A stretch of DNA of 64,000 bases. Origin: Sphingobacteriia bacterium (GTDB taxonomy: Bacteria; Pseudomonadota; Alphaproteobacteria; Rickettsiales; 33-17). The translations under genes and the position numbers were made by a program. The DNA is taken from the NCBI GenBank assembly GCA_017304685.1, contig JAFKLR010000003.1:496001-560000 (forward strand), in the 5' to 3' direction. The notes beneath the pieces were generated by a model. The model saw nothing but the letters and a program-made list of their open reading frames with translations. It did no database searches and had not been told where the DNA came from. Shown here piece by piece: positions 38,034 to 49,162 of this stretch (its first letter is position 1; every line of letters starts with the position of its first letter).

Positions 38034-38218
38034 AAGGTACAATTAATTGAGTTACATCAATATTTATAATCTACAGGAAAATTATTTCAATGGATATCAT
38101 TATAAACTAATTGTAAAACTTCATTAAACTTCAGAGGATTTGAGGCAGAAAATTTTCATATAAATTATTGCATACTCAATAAGTTTATAGTAAAAATAAT
38201 GTTAATTTATTTATACTT

Positions 38219-40216
38219 ATGGTTGTAGATATGAGAAAAAAAGTTAATACAAAAGTAAAATCTAATCCTCATAATAATCCCCAACAAAGTGGTCCAAAAC
38301 TTAATAACCAATTTGACTCACTTATTTCATCTAAATCGGGTATATTACCCAATGATGCCGAAGTTTCTATAACTATAAACTTTACACAAATAACAAATTT
38401 AAATATTAATCATCTTCCTCAAAATAATATTAATTATGATGAAAATGGTTATACAAACCTACATAAGGCTGTTAAAGGAAATAATTTCAAGGCTGTGCAA
38501 GCTATTTTAAGAAATAACCCTGATATCAATGTGAGAGATTTACAATATGGAAAAACCGCGCTTCATATAGCAGCAGAATCTGGTTTTAGGGAAATTGTTA
38601 ATCTACTTTTACAATATAAGGAAGCATTAAGTTTAGACTTAGATATTAAGGATAGGGAAGGCTACACTGCATTACATTTAGCTTCGATGCCTATTCTTTC
38701 ATTAAATGTATCATATTTTGAAGATTATATTATAGAATCAAGTTATCCTAGCAAAATGACATTATTGGAAAAAAGAATTAAAGATTATGATGATATTGTA
38801 TTTGCATTAATTGAAAGAGGTGCGAATTTTAATATTCTTGATAACTATAATAGAAGCTGTCTTGATTTTCATATTCAAAATGGAAAAACGGAAGTAATTG
38901 CTCAATTACTTGAAATACCTGATATAATTATTAACGATACTACACTTTATAATTTAATTTCATTATATGCAGCAAAGGGTGAGATAAGTTACTTAAAAAA
39001 TGTTTATTGTAAAGATACGTGTAAAAATGAAAAGTTTAGTTCCATTTATATAGATTATTTAATAAATCAAAAAGATATATTAAATCTTGTAAAATTCCTA
39101 ATCGATTGTCACAATCATAAAATTAAAATTAAAAACATTCATAAAATTTTGGAGCTTGCAATTGTTTGTAATAAGCAAGAAATTATAGTTTATTTTATAA
39201 AAAATAATGGTTTTTTTAATTTGGCACTTGAAGAACCGTTATTTAATAATATGACTCTATTAGATAATGCTATTAGTTCAAATCATTTAATGGTTATTGA
39301 AGAGTTATTAAAAGCTCAAGTAAATTTCAATGAAACTCAGTTGAAGTATATATTTAACTTAGCGGCCCTTAATTTAAATGAAAATTTATTTTCATACATG
39401 CTTAATGGTTTTAAAATAGACATAAATAGGGAAGGTGAGCCACTACTTAAGCATGGAATAAGTACAAGTGATTCAAACTTGCTAATGTTACTTTTGAAAT
39501 ATGGGATTACATTAACACATGAATTGGCTAATGAAATAGTTAACATGGCTGTTTATTGTAAGGATTCTAAATTACTTTCTTTTATGATTATTAATAAAGA
39601 AAATTTTAAATTAAATATTCATGAAAGTGGGGCTGAATCACTTGAATATGCTATTAATAATAATCAATGTGAAATTGCAGAAACTTTACTAAAAGCTGGT
39701 ATATCAGCAAATTTAACGTATATAAAATATCTTTTAAAATTATCTATTGAGGAATGTAAAACTAGCCTATTATCTTATTTATTAAGTAATAAAATGGTTT
39801 TTAATTTAGATGTAAACATGCCACTGGATGAATCAGAAAGCTTACCTTTACATTATGCTGTTAAAAGTGGAAATATAATTGCAGTGAATTTACTTCTAGA
39901 GCATGAAGCTGATTGTTTTAGTCGCGATGTAGAAGGTAAATCACCTATAGATTGGGCTGTTTTGCTTAAAAGAGATTTTATTGCTAAAAGAATGTTAGAG
40001 GGTAAAGTGGAGGACATAGATGACTACATTAAACAAATTGCGGATATCCTTGAAAATCCAATGTATGAACCTCAAATAAACGACATGGGTTTTTTAAAGG
40101 AAGAAATAAATATAACTACTATTCATGAAACTAATGAAATCATGAAGCTTTATAGAGTATGGAGATTATCTGCTGATAAAGGCTTTGGTAAAGACAGAAT
40201 GGATCTTATGATGTAA
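38219..40216 (+). CDS. Large ankyrin-repeat protein, 665 aa
   Basis: A Lys/Asn-rich N-terminus (1-75) precedes many ankyrin repeats: YTNLHKAVKGNNFKAVQAI, KTALHIAAESGFREIVNLLL, YTALHLASMPIL, then weaker repeats of the type LLDNAISSNHLMVIEELLK and SLEYAINNNQCEIAETLLK, and a canonical LPLHYAVKSGNIIAVNLLLE near 545. The C-terminal 90 residues are non-repeat and helical. No signal peptide or enzymatic motif. Start ATG 38219; another ATG at 38231. Candidate host-interaction protein by family habit only. Confidence 0.85.
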   Translation: MVVDMRKKVNTKVKSNPHNNPQQSGPKLNNQFDSLISSKSGILPNDAEVSITINFTQITNLNINHLPQNNINYDENGYTNLHKAVKGNNFKAVQAILRNNPDINVRDLQYGKTALHIAAESGFREIVNLLLQYKEALSLDLDIKDREGYTALHLASMPILSLNVSYFEDYIIESSYPSKMTLLEKRIKDYDDIVFALIERGANFNILDNYNRSCLDFHIQNGKTEVIAQLLEIPDIIINDTTLYNLISLYAAKGEISYLKNVYCKDTCKNEKFSSIYIDYLINQKDILNLVKFLIDCHNHKIKIKNIHKILELAIVCNKQEIIVYFIKNNGFFNLALEEPLFNNMTLLDNAISSNHLMVIEELLKAQVNFNETQLKYIFNLAALNLNENLFSYMLNGFKIDINREGEPLLKHGISTSDSNLLMLLLKYGITLTHELANEIVNMAVYCKDSKLLSFMIINKENFKLNIHESGAESLEYAINNNQCEIAETLLKAGISANLTYIKYLLKLSIEECKTSLLSYLLSNKMVFNLDVNMPLDESESLPLHYAVKSGNIIAVNLLLEHEADCFSRDVEGKSPIDWAVLLKRDFIAKRMLEGKVEDIDDYIKQIADILENPMYEPQINDMGFLKEEINITTIHETNEIMKLYRVWRLSADKGFGKDRMDLMM

Positions 40217-40243
40217 GAAAATTCATAAACTTAGCAAACATTT

Positions 40244-42385
<2,142 letters not shown>

Positions 42386-42414
42386 TTAGTAATTTATTTT
42401 TAAAAGAGGGATGT

Positions 42415-42900
42415 ATGAGAGATTCTATTTCAAGTGGACTTCAAAAGGCTTTACATAGGGCTGCGCTTGAAGCGAATTTCACCTTATTAGGCTGCTTAAA
42501 AAAGGAGAAGCTGGATTGTAATTCAAAAGATAAACACGGGAATACACCGCTTCATAATTTAATTAATATAGCTCCTTATAGAAATAAAAATAAAGAAGAA
42601 TTACTGAAATCAATAGAATTGTTTATTAATGATAAAACAGTCGATTTAAATGCTACGAATAGCTTTGGTGAAACGCCTTTACATTTAGCAGCAATTAACG
42701 GAAATTTGCAAATTGTAACAATGTTAATTGAAAGCGGTAGAGTTGATACACAAATTAAAAATCGCTGGGGTAAAATTCCTTTAGAGTGCGCTAATACTAA
42801 AGTTGCAAATGTTATCAGGAATTATAACGCTTTACCTATTACTGGACTAAGAGCATTAATTGATAGTAGAAATGAATTGGCAGGAATTGAAATGTTGTAA
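42415..42900 (+). CDS. Small ankyrin-repeat protein, 161 aa
   Basis: Three to four ankyrin repeats fill the chain: ALHRAALEANFTLLGCL, NTPLHNLINIAPYRN, ETPLHLAAINGNLQIVTMLI and GKIPLECANTKVANVI. AGAGGG lies just before the ATG. It is divergent from ligA across about 115 nt. No other domain and no signal peptide. Confidence 0.86.
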   Translation: MRDSISSGLQKALHRAALEANFTLLGCLKKEKLDCNSKDKHGNTPLHNLINIAPYRNKNKEELLKSIELFINDKTVDLNATNSFGETPLHLAAINGNLQIVTMLIESGRVDTQIKNRWGKIPLECANTKVANVIRNYNALPITGLRALIDSRNELAGIEML

Positions 42901-42910
42901 TTAATTTTTT

Positions 42911-43186
42911 TTAATTATTACACTTTAATTTGAATAAATAATTAGTAAGCTCTTTTTCCTTTTTGCAATCTTCTTTACACCTATTGCTATTTATATCTCT
43001 AATATTTTTTAAAGTTTTCTTCTCTTCTCCGTTAAGTGATAGGGTTGCAATGTTAAAAGTTGTTTCGCTGGTAAAATCTGTGGTTATAAGACTGCGAAAC
43101 GTTCCACAAAGTGTAGAGGTTCCATGTTTTTCTTCTACAGTACGAAATACATCTAATATTACTTTTTCATCTAGCTGTCTTTTCAT
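42911..43186 (-). CDS. Hypothetical protein, 91 aa
   Basis: Reads MKRQLDEKVILDVFRTVEEK and continues with a Ser/Thr-rich centre and a Cys/Lys-rich end (NRCKEDCKKEKE). No family recognised. It is convergent with the ankyrin gene, 10 nt away. Ribosome site weak. A 79-codon frame on the other strand overlaps it, but this strand has the more protein-like composition. Confidence 0.5.
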   Translation of the reverse strand: MKRQLDEKVILDVFRTVEEKHGTSTLCGTFRSLITTDFTSETTFNIATLSLNGEEKKTLKNIRDINSNRCKEDCKKEKELTNYLFKLKCNN

Positions 43187-43350
43187 ATTCTTATATTTTT
43201 AAAAAATTGTAATGAATATATATAATGTAACATGTGTATTAAATAAGTTAAGTATTTTAAACAAAATTATTTAAATTCTATAATAAATTTAGCTATCTAA
43301 AACTTTAATTTTATGCTAAACACGCCCCATAACTTTTGAGAGGATATTTT

Positions 43351-43887
43351 ATGTTAAAAACGCTCAAACAATTTTTAAAAATCTGTTTATTTCTATTCGG
43401 AGTTTTTTCTATGGCTAAAGCTGATTCAAATACATTAATTTTAACACTAAAAGATGGTAATGTTTATATTCAAATGTTGCCTGAAGTTGCCCCTAAACAC
43501 GTTGCAAGAATAAAAGAATTAGTCAAGAAAGGTTATTACGATGGTTTAAATTTCCATAGAGTAATCCCAGGTTTCATGGCTCAAACCGGTGATCCTACAG
43601 GTACAGGTTCTGGCGGTAGTGGAGTGAAATTACCTGCAGAATTCTCTACTGAACCACACCTTCGTGGTACCGTTTCAATGGCAAGAACCAATGACCCAAA
43701 TAGCGCGGATAGCCAATTTTTCATTTGTTTTGAACCAGCTCCACATTTAGATGGTCAATATACAGTATGGGGTAAAGTTACAAAAGGAATGGAATTTGTT
43801 GATAAAATTAAGAAAGGTTCTAAAGGCAGTGGCGCTGTTCAAGATCCCGACAAAATTGTAAAAATGAGATTAGAAGGCGATAAATAA
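43351..43887 (+). CDS. Exported cyclophilin-type peptidyl-prolyl isomerase
   Basis: 178 residues from ATG 43351, with GAGAGGA upstream (TTG 43336 precedes that site and is rejected). A signal peptide (LKQFLKICLFLFGVFSMAKA) predicts periplasmic location. The cyclophilin domain shows FHRVIPGFMAQTGDPTGTGS, PHLRGTVSMART, DSQFFICFEPAPHLDGQYT and GKVTKGMEFVDKI. The catalytic Arg is in FHRV; the Trp of the human active site is replaced by His (PHLDG), as in bacterial forms. It helps proline isomerisation in envelope proteins. Confidence 0.94.
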   Translation: MLKTLKQFLKICLFLFGVFSMAKADSNTLILTLKDGNVYIQMLPEVAPKHVARIKELVKKGYYDGLNFHRVIPGFMAQTGDPTGTGSGGSGVKLPAEFSTEPHLRGTVSMARTNDPNSADSQFFICFEPAPHLDGQYTVWGKVTKGMEFVDKIKKGSKGSGAVQDPDKIVKMRLEGDK

Positions 43888-43909
43888 GCCAAACTTAAAT
43901 TTATCCTTA

Positions 43910-43973
43910 ATTTTCAATAAGTTAAATTTAAAATAGTTAAAAATTTAACTTATTGAAAATATTATGTTATAAT
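43910..43973 (+). promoter_or_regulatory. 20-bp perfect inverted repeat overlapping an extended -10 promoter
   Basis: The arms 43910-43929 and 43941-43960 are exact reverse complements over 20 bp with an 11-nt loop. A promoter follows: TTAACT (43945-43950), 17 nt, TGTTATAAT (43965-43973) with an extended TGn -10. The right arm covers the -35 region. It may be the terminator of the cyclophilin gene, an operator for the gene at 44014, or both. Confidence 0.65.
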
Positions 43974-44013
43974 ATTAGCTAAAGCATAATATATGTGAGT
44001 TAGGGATAAATTT

Positions 44014-46818
44014 ATGGTTGCTCCAGCTATCAATTTAGATGTATTTAAACAATCAATCGAAGAATTATATAAAGAAGTAAAGCTTACTAGCGATTTCTTT
44101 CAAAATAGAGGGAATGTTACCTTTAATGAAGTGTCGGGAAAATTATTCTCTCTTTATTTAAAAAATATTAATAAAAGTAATAGTAATATAAAAGGCGATT
44201 TAAATTTAAAAAATGAATTGAAAGTTCAGTTTTATAAATATTTAACTGAAGTTGAATTAGTACCTGCTTATAGCTTGCTTTATGATTATGAAGATTTAGA
44301 ATTACTAAGATCTAATAATTTGTTTGAAGTCAAAGAAGAAAATGGAAAGAATATTTATTATTCTAAACTATTACCTGATGTTCAAAATCAAGAATCTGTA
44401 AAAACTCTAGTAAATAAATTAAATAAATTTCCTGAAACTAAAGACCTTAAAGAGGAAGATATTAGGCTAATTGTTCAGTTTGGAACACTTTTGTCTAATA
44501 CTGCTAGCGATATTGAAAAACAAGCTATATCGGAAGGTTTAGAAAAAGCTATTGGAAACATGGATTTAAATAAAGTTTTAGGCGGACTTTTAAAAATAAA
44601 GCATCCTTTTGCTCAGGTCTATCATAAGCCAATTAGTGATTTACGCAGATTAATATTCAAATTAAAAGATTTAGATAAACTGGAAGATATAGTTAATCGT
44701 TTAGAAAAGGGTGAGAAAATTACTCTTAAAGAATATTCAATTATATATGCAGCATCAGAACAAGCTGGAACTCTATTTGCACTTGGATACACTAATAATG
44801 ATAGAATCGAAAGAGTTCAAGTGTGTTTAGAAAGAATAATGCCAACTATAGTTGCAACTTATAACGCAACTAATCAGATGAAAATTGATACAGGTATTAT
44901 ATTAAATGATTTTATTAAGCTTGAAAAATTAGGGATTCATTTAAGAAATAAAGCTCAAATTTTAAATAAAAAATATATTTCAAATTATTCTCATGCAGGT
45001 GTTTATTATAAAAAATTAGTTAGAAATGATAAAGGTGAGATCGTAAAAGATATCAATGGAAATAGTACTTATGAATTAAAAATGGGAGAAATAGAAGCTA
45101 CCTATCAAGAAGATGCGTTAAGTTTAAGAGCAATTTTAGGTAGCGATTCATTTAATATTAAAATTGATAGGCTTATTAATACAAATAAAGTCAAAAATAA
45201 TCGTCTTAATAAAGAAGAGATTGAAAAATTTGCTAATAATAAATTTAAAGAAATATTTTCTAATTTAATGAGTCCTGAGAAATTTGGCGCAGCAGAAAAT
45301 GGGAATAGATTAGAAAATTCGGTATCAAAAATATTACTAGCAGGTATGGCTGATTATGGATTGTTTTCATTCCATAAATATTTATTTAAAGACCGTAATA
45401 ATAAAAAAATTCATGACCAGTTTTTTGGTAATGGCATAAGTAAGAAAAAATATAAATTATGTTCTCAATTTGCCGCAGAGGCAGTTTTGGCGGCAGTTGT
45501 TGAATTAAACGAGCAAATTAAAAAAGAATATGGAATTACTGAAGATTTAATTCAAATTCCTTTTGATAAAGGTGAAAAATTATCAAGAGTAAATCCTGGT
45601 AGATTATATAAATTACTTGACCAAGCAGGTTGTATTGAGAAAGTTTATTTACCAAAAGAAATAAGAGATATGTTCAGCGATTTTTATGATCCAGTTAATT
45701 TTAAAGATTTATCCCAAAAGAAAATAGATGAGCTTTTTGTACAAGCTTTTAGGCAGCGTGATGAATTATTGTTAGAAGATTTTAAGAATAATCCTAAGAT
45801 AATACCATCGGAAAAAGCGCTTAAAGAAGCTTTAAGCTTTGCATTAAAAGATAAAGATAATGAAGAATTAAAATTCTTACATGAAAATTATTTAGATAAC
45901 TTAAAATCCCCAAAGCTTGTATTTGAAACAATAAAAGAGGCGTTAAAAGCAGGTGAAGTTGAATTTGCTTTATTACTTAATGCAAATAATAAATCAAAAG
46001 AATTTAAAAAAGAGTTTGAGAAGTTTAAACAAGATTTAGAAAAAGAAATCGCGAATGGGCTTAATATTGCATCTACTTTAGAGAGGTTGATTAATGCTTA
46101 CAACCATCCTGAGGTTAGAAGCAATATTATCGGAATGCCAGATGTATTATTAGCAATAGGTGAAATAGGCGGGCCAAAATTGCAAAATGAAATTATAAAT
46201 ATGACTTCAGTGCATTCTTTTTCCTATCTTCAATCTGTTACTAACGAGAAGTTAGAGCAAATAAATAACAAAGATAATTTAGTTATTGAAAATATTAAAA
46301 AACAATATAAAGAAACAAAGGCGATGATTAAAAGTTACAATGCAATGGGTAATGGAGTACCAATTGATTTAATTCACAAAGCACTTGAAGAAGCAGTATT
46401 AAGTAAAAATGCTAAAGCAATTCATAAATTAAAAAATGAATTTTCACATTGTTTGTCCCCAAAGATTATATTTGAGCATTTAAAAACAGCATTAGCAAAT
46501 GATGATTTTGAAGTAGCAATTGCTTTAAGCGTTGACCCTAAAATGGTAAAAACAAAAGAATATAAACAAGAATTTGATAAATTTAAAAAGGAATTATCAA
46601 AAAGTTTTCATTTTTCTAGAGATGTTCCTCAATTACTGGAAGCTTATAAAAATGATGTTGAGAATTTAAAGGGTAAGCCAGTTCCGGATATCTTAATTGC
46701 TGTAGCAGAAATAGGTGGGTTAAAGATAGCGAATGAAATTATGACCGAAGTATCTAAGATAAATTCCTCAGTTTTAAATATTTCCGTTAATGATAAGGGA
46801 AAAGGGCTTGAGCTTTAA
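44014..46818 (+). CDS. 934-residue protein with a permuted papain-like domain and duplicated C-terminal domain
   Basis: No close relative recognised. Residues about 290-545 show the order of motifs of circularly permuted NlpC/P60-LRAT/YiiX-type enzymes: NYSHAGVYYK (His327), then GEIEATYQEDALSL (Glu361), then KLCSQFAAEAVL (Cys483), then RVNPGRLYKLL. Residues about 597-735 and 782-917 are a tandem repeat; matching blocks include MPDVLLAIGEIGGPKLQNEI and VPDILIAVAEIGGLKIANEI. The N-terminal 280 residues are helical. No signal peptide. A strong promoter lies upstream. Likely a cysteine hydrolase or transferase, possibly a secreted effector (inference). Confidence 0.72.
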   Translation: MVAPAINLDVFKQSIEELYKEVKLTSDFFQNRGNVTFNEVSGKLFSLYLKNINKSNSNIKGDLNLKNELKVQFYKYLTEVELVPAYSLLYDYEDLELLRSNNLFEVKEENGKNIYYSKLLPDVQNQESVKTLVNKLNKFPETKDLKEEDIRLIVQFGTLLSNTASDIEKQAISEGLEKAIGNMDLNKVLGGLLKIKHPFAQVYHKPISDLRRLIFKLKDLDKLEDIVNRLEKGEKITLKEYSIIYAASEQAGTLFALGYTNNDRIERVQVCLERIMPTIVATYNATNQMKIDTGIILNDFIKLEKLGIHLRNKAQILNKKYISNYSHAGVYYKKLVRNDKGEIVKDINGNSTYELKMGEIEATYQEDALSLRAILGSDSFNIKIDRLINTNKVKNNRLNKEEIEKFANNKFKEIFSNLMSPEKFGAAENGNRLENSVSKILLAGMADYGLFSFHKYLFKDRNNKKIHDQFFGNGISKKKYKLCSQFAAEAVLAAVVELNEQIKKEYGITEDLIQIPFDKGEKLSRVNPGRLYKLLDQAGCIEKVYLPKEIRDMFSDFYDPVNFKDLSQKKIDELFVQAFRQRDELLLEDFKNNPKIIPSEKALKEALSFALKDKDNEELKFLHENYLDNLKSPKLVFETIKEALKAGEVEFALLLNANNKSKEFKKEFEKFKQDLEKEIANGLNIASTLERLINAYNHPEVRSNIIGMPDVLLAIGEIGGPKLQNEIINMTSVHSFSYLQSVTNEKLEQINNKDNLVIENIKKQYKETKAMIKSYNAMGNGVPIDLIHKALEEAVLSKNAKAIHKLKNEFSHCLSPKIIFEHLKTALANDDFEVAIALSVDPKMVKTKEYKQEFDKFKKELSKSFHFSRDVPQLLEAYKNDVENLKGKPVPDILIAVAEIGGLKIANEIMTEVSKINSSVLNISVNDKGKGLEL

Positions 46819-47084
46819 TTATGTAAAAAGTAACTTTCAATATTTTCCTGAGGAAAATTGTAAGGCTCACCGTAATTCACTTCTAATGGCGCAATGAAGT
46901 TAAATTCTTCCCAAAATGTTAAAAATGATTCGTCAAAATCAGCTTTTTCAATATTAGAGCTATTATTCATTGATAATATACATTCCGGAAGTTGGTTTTT
47001 TAACCAAATATTAAAGTAATTTAAATTTACCTTAACCTTTGTATCTTCTTTCATATCAGATAATAGATCTTTAAGTGTTTCCAT
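46815..47084 (-). CDS. Hypothetical protein, 89 aa
   Basis: A small acidic protein with many aromatic residues (VNLNYFNIWLKNQLPE, FLTFWEEFNFIAPLEV). No family recognised. Its end overlaps the stop of the convergent 934-residue gene by 4 nt. A promoter-like TTGACA-17-TAATAT lies upstream at 47127-47155, which supports a real gene. Confidence 0.6.
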   Translation of the reverse strand: METLKDLLSDMKEDTKVKVNLNYFNIWLKNQLPECILSMNNSSNIEKADFDESFLTFWEEFNFIAPLEVNYGEPYNFPQENIESYFLHN

Positions 47085-47126
47085 ATTTCAATAACTTAAA
47101 TTATGTTTATTAATTATTATATCTTA

Positions 47127-47155
47127 TATTAATAAAAAATTAATAAAATGTCAAG
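47127..47155 (-). promoter_or_regulatory. Promoter for the 89-aa gene
   Basis: Minus strand TTGACA (47155-47150), 17 nt, TAATAT (47132-47127), about 45 nt before the ATG. Confidence 0.45.
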
Positions 47156-47157
47156 GA

Positions 47158-47874
47158 TTATATATTTTTAAAGCAATGTTTAATTTCTTCTTTATTAATC
47201 AGTTGATTATTTCTTCGTTTTTCTTCTATTCCTCTTAAAGTACTTAGAGAAGTAAGGAGATTTTTAGAATTTGAATTATGCTCAAGATATTCCTTAGCAT
47301 AATGGTTAAATAATCCAGGAATTTCAGAAGATAAGATATTTAAACTATTATTTAAATCAAGATCAATTTCTATTAAACGAGTTATATTAGCAAAAATCTT
47401 TCTATATGATAAATCTTGAAATTTAGAATTGTTTTGGATTATTTTTAATGCTTCTTCTGTTATTTGTAAAAATGTTTGACCTAAATTTACAAATAGATGT
47501 TGATCTTCAGCAGATAAATTCTCTTGTTTTACAATTTTAACATATGCATAAATTAATTTGGCTATATGAATATGATTTCTCTCAATTGCTGTTCTAAAGG
47601 GTGAGGGAATATACTTATCTTCTTTGTAAGATAATACGGTATATGGAATATGAATAGCGTTATGTTCTAGTAAAGCTTCTGCGATTGGGAGAGAATCTGT
47701 TTGATGTAAAAGGGTAAAACCATTTTCATCAATAATATTAGCATTTGCACCACTATTTAAAGCAGCTTCTACCTTTTTTACCGCTTTTTTATTTACGGCA
47801 TTTATTAAAGTTGAATTAATTAAAGAGTGTTTTTTTCTAGCGTCAGGTGCCTTTAATTGCATGTGTAAGCTCAT
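47158..47874 (-). CDS. Ankyrin-repeat protein, 238 aa
   Basis: Ankyrin repeats in residues 20-110: INAVNKKAVKKVEAALNSGA, NANIIDENGFTLLHQTDSL, PIAEALLEHNAIHI, and FRTAIERNHIHIAKLIYAYV. The C-terminal half is helical without recognisable motif. It follows another ankyrin gene on the same strand after about 65 nt. Two ATGs near the start (codons 1 and 5) are possible. Confidence 0.8.
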   Translation of the reverse strand: MSLHMQLKAPDARKKHSLINSTLINAVNKKAVKKVEAALNSGANANIIDENGFTLLHQTDSLPIAEALLEHNAIHIPYTVLSYKEDKYIPSPFRTAIERNHIHIAKLIYAYVKIVKQENLSAEDQHLFVNLGQTFLQITEEALKIIQNNSKFQDLSYRKIFANITRLIEIDLDLNNSLNILSSEIPGLFNHYAKEYLEHNSNSKNLLTSLSTLRGIEEKRRNNQLINKEEIKHCFKNI

Positions 47875-47940
47875 AAAAATTAATATTAAATTTATGCTAA
47901 ATATAATTTTTTGATATGTAAATAATAATTAAAATTTTAA

Positions 47941-49032
47941 TTAGTTTTTACCGTGAGCTTTATGTTCATTTATATTATAACCTGATTTAATGTTTTTTCT
48001 AAATGTTGCTAATTCACTTGCAGCTAATACAGGATTGATAGTTGGATGAACATATTCAAAAATTTTAATAAGAATTTCATCAGGAAGTTCAAAGGATTTT
48101 AAATCCGCTGGATTATTTGAATATTTTTCTTTTTCATCTATTTTAATAGTTTTAGTAACACTAATGCTTCTAAATGAGCAACCTATTCCAAAATTTTTAT
48201 CTTCACGATTTAAAATAAAATTATCAAATATGAAGAAATAAAAAGGTGTAATTGCATTAAAAATTATTTTATGAAACTTTAAACTATTAGCGGTTATATT
48301 AATCTTTTGGCTTATTAATATATTTTCTATTAAATTAATTTTCATTTTTACGAGTTTTCGAACTAAATTACTTAAGCCATTTACTCCCTCTAAAATTTCG
48401 GTAAAAAACTGAAAATGTTTAGATATTTTTTTATAAGCTTTTTTAATATCTTTACTTGGACGATTTATATCGCTTATAAAATTTGGTTTCCATGGGTCAG
48501 CATTATATTTTGGTAGAGGTTCTTGTAAAAATTTTGTTTGTTGTTCTTCAGTTTTATCTTTTAAAAAATATGTATAGAACCTTCTTATAAAGGGAAGTTT
48601 TAAATGTATTCCATTACCGATATTAACCTTAAATTTTCTTTGAATAGCAAGTAAATTATCATTATTTAATAAATTAGGATCAGCGCCAACTGATAATAAT
48701 AACAAAAATTTATCTTTTTGTGAATCTCGATGGTCGTAATTTGAATTACAAGCATGTAATAAAGTGTCATTATTTGTGTTTATCGGCGCATTGATGTATA
48801 GTTTATTTAATACTAAAATTTTAAAAATTTTTAACTTAATTTTATCAATAATTTCTGAATAAGTTTTAATATTCTTATCTTCACGTTTGGGAAATGGAAT
48901 AGCGCCAAAAGCTATAAAGGTTTCAATTAATTTAAAGTTTTCTGAATCAACTGAGCATACTAATTCTAATGGATAGTATTTACCTTTAAGCGGTGGGTTA
49001 TAGTTTAATTGCGGTTGAAAAGGGATGTTCAA
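47941..49032 (-). CDS. Ankyrin protein with C-terminal F-box-like motif, main frame
   Basis: 363 residues if started at TTG 49032, but the true 5' end is probably in another frame (see 49043-49123). Ankyrin-like repeats lie at about 18-48 (YYPLELVCSVDSENFKLIET) and 84-123 (NNDTLLHACNSN, LLLLSVGADPNLL). The middle is helical. Residues 316-328 read LPDEILIKIFEYV, matching the F-box core LPxEilxxIfxYL, followed by helices. Ankyrin plus C-terminal F-box occurs in Orientia ankyrin effectors and poxvirus PRANC proteins, where it recruits host SCF ubiquitin ligase. Confidence 0.72.
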   Translation of the reverse strand: MNIPFQPQLNYNPPLKGKYYPLELVCSVDSENFKLIETFIAFGAIPFPKREDKNIKTYSEIIDKIKLKIFKILVLNKLYINAPINTNNDTLLHACNSNYDHRDSQKDKFLLLLSVGADPNLLNNDNLLAIQRKFKVNIGNGIHLKLPFIRRFYTYFLKDKTEEQQTKFLQEPLPKYNADPWKPNFISDINRPSKDIKKAYKKISKHFQFFTEILEGVNGLSNLVRKLVKMKINLIENILISQKINITANSLKFHKIIFNAITPFYFFIFDNFILNREDKNFGIGCSFRSISVTKTIKIDEKEKYSNNPADLKSFELPDEILIKIFEYVHPTINPVLAASELATFRKNIKSGYNINEHKAHGKN

Positions 49033-49042
49033 TAATTCTGGT

Positions 49043-49123
49043 TTAATACCGTAAAATGCTTCTAATAGTTTTGTAATCCTGATTGAATATGGTCTTCTCT
49101 AAATCATAGCTTGAATACATCAT
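49043..49123 (-). pseudogene. Out-of-frame 5' part of the ankyrin/F-box gene
   Basis: An ATG at 49123 (and 49120) has AAGGAA 7 nt upstream, the best ribosome site of this gene. It opens a 26-codon frame (MMYSSYDLEKTIFNQDYK...) that stops at 49043. Moving by one base at AAAA (49069-49072) joins it to the main frame, where the codons before TTG 49032 read LLEAFYGIKPELLNIPFQ. This implies a one-base frameshift, slippage, or a sequence error. Confidence 0.6.
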
Positions 49124-49162
49124 GATTAGTTTCCTTATAATTTTCTGTAGATATTAGAAAAA

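Noticed and set aside
42963..43202. 79-codon frame on the plus strand opposite the 91-aa gene
   Set aside because: Composition is Phe/Leu/Ser-rich as expected from the reverse of a coding strand, with no ribosome site.
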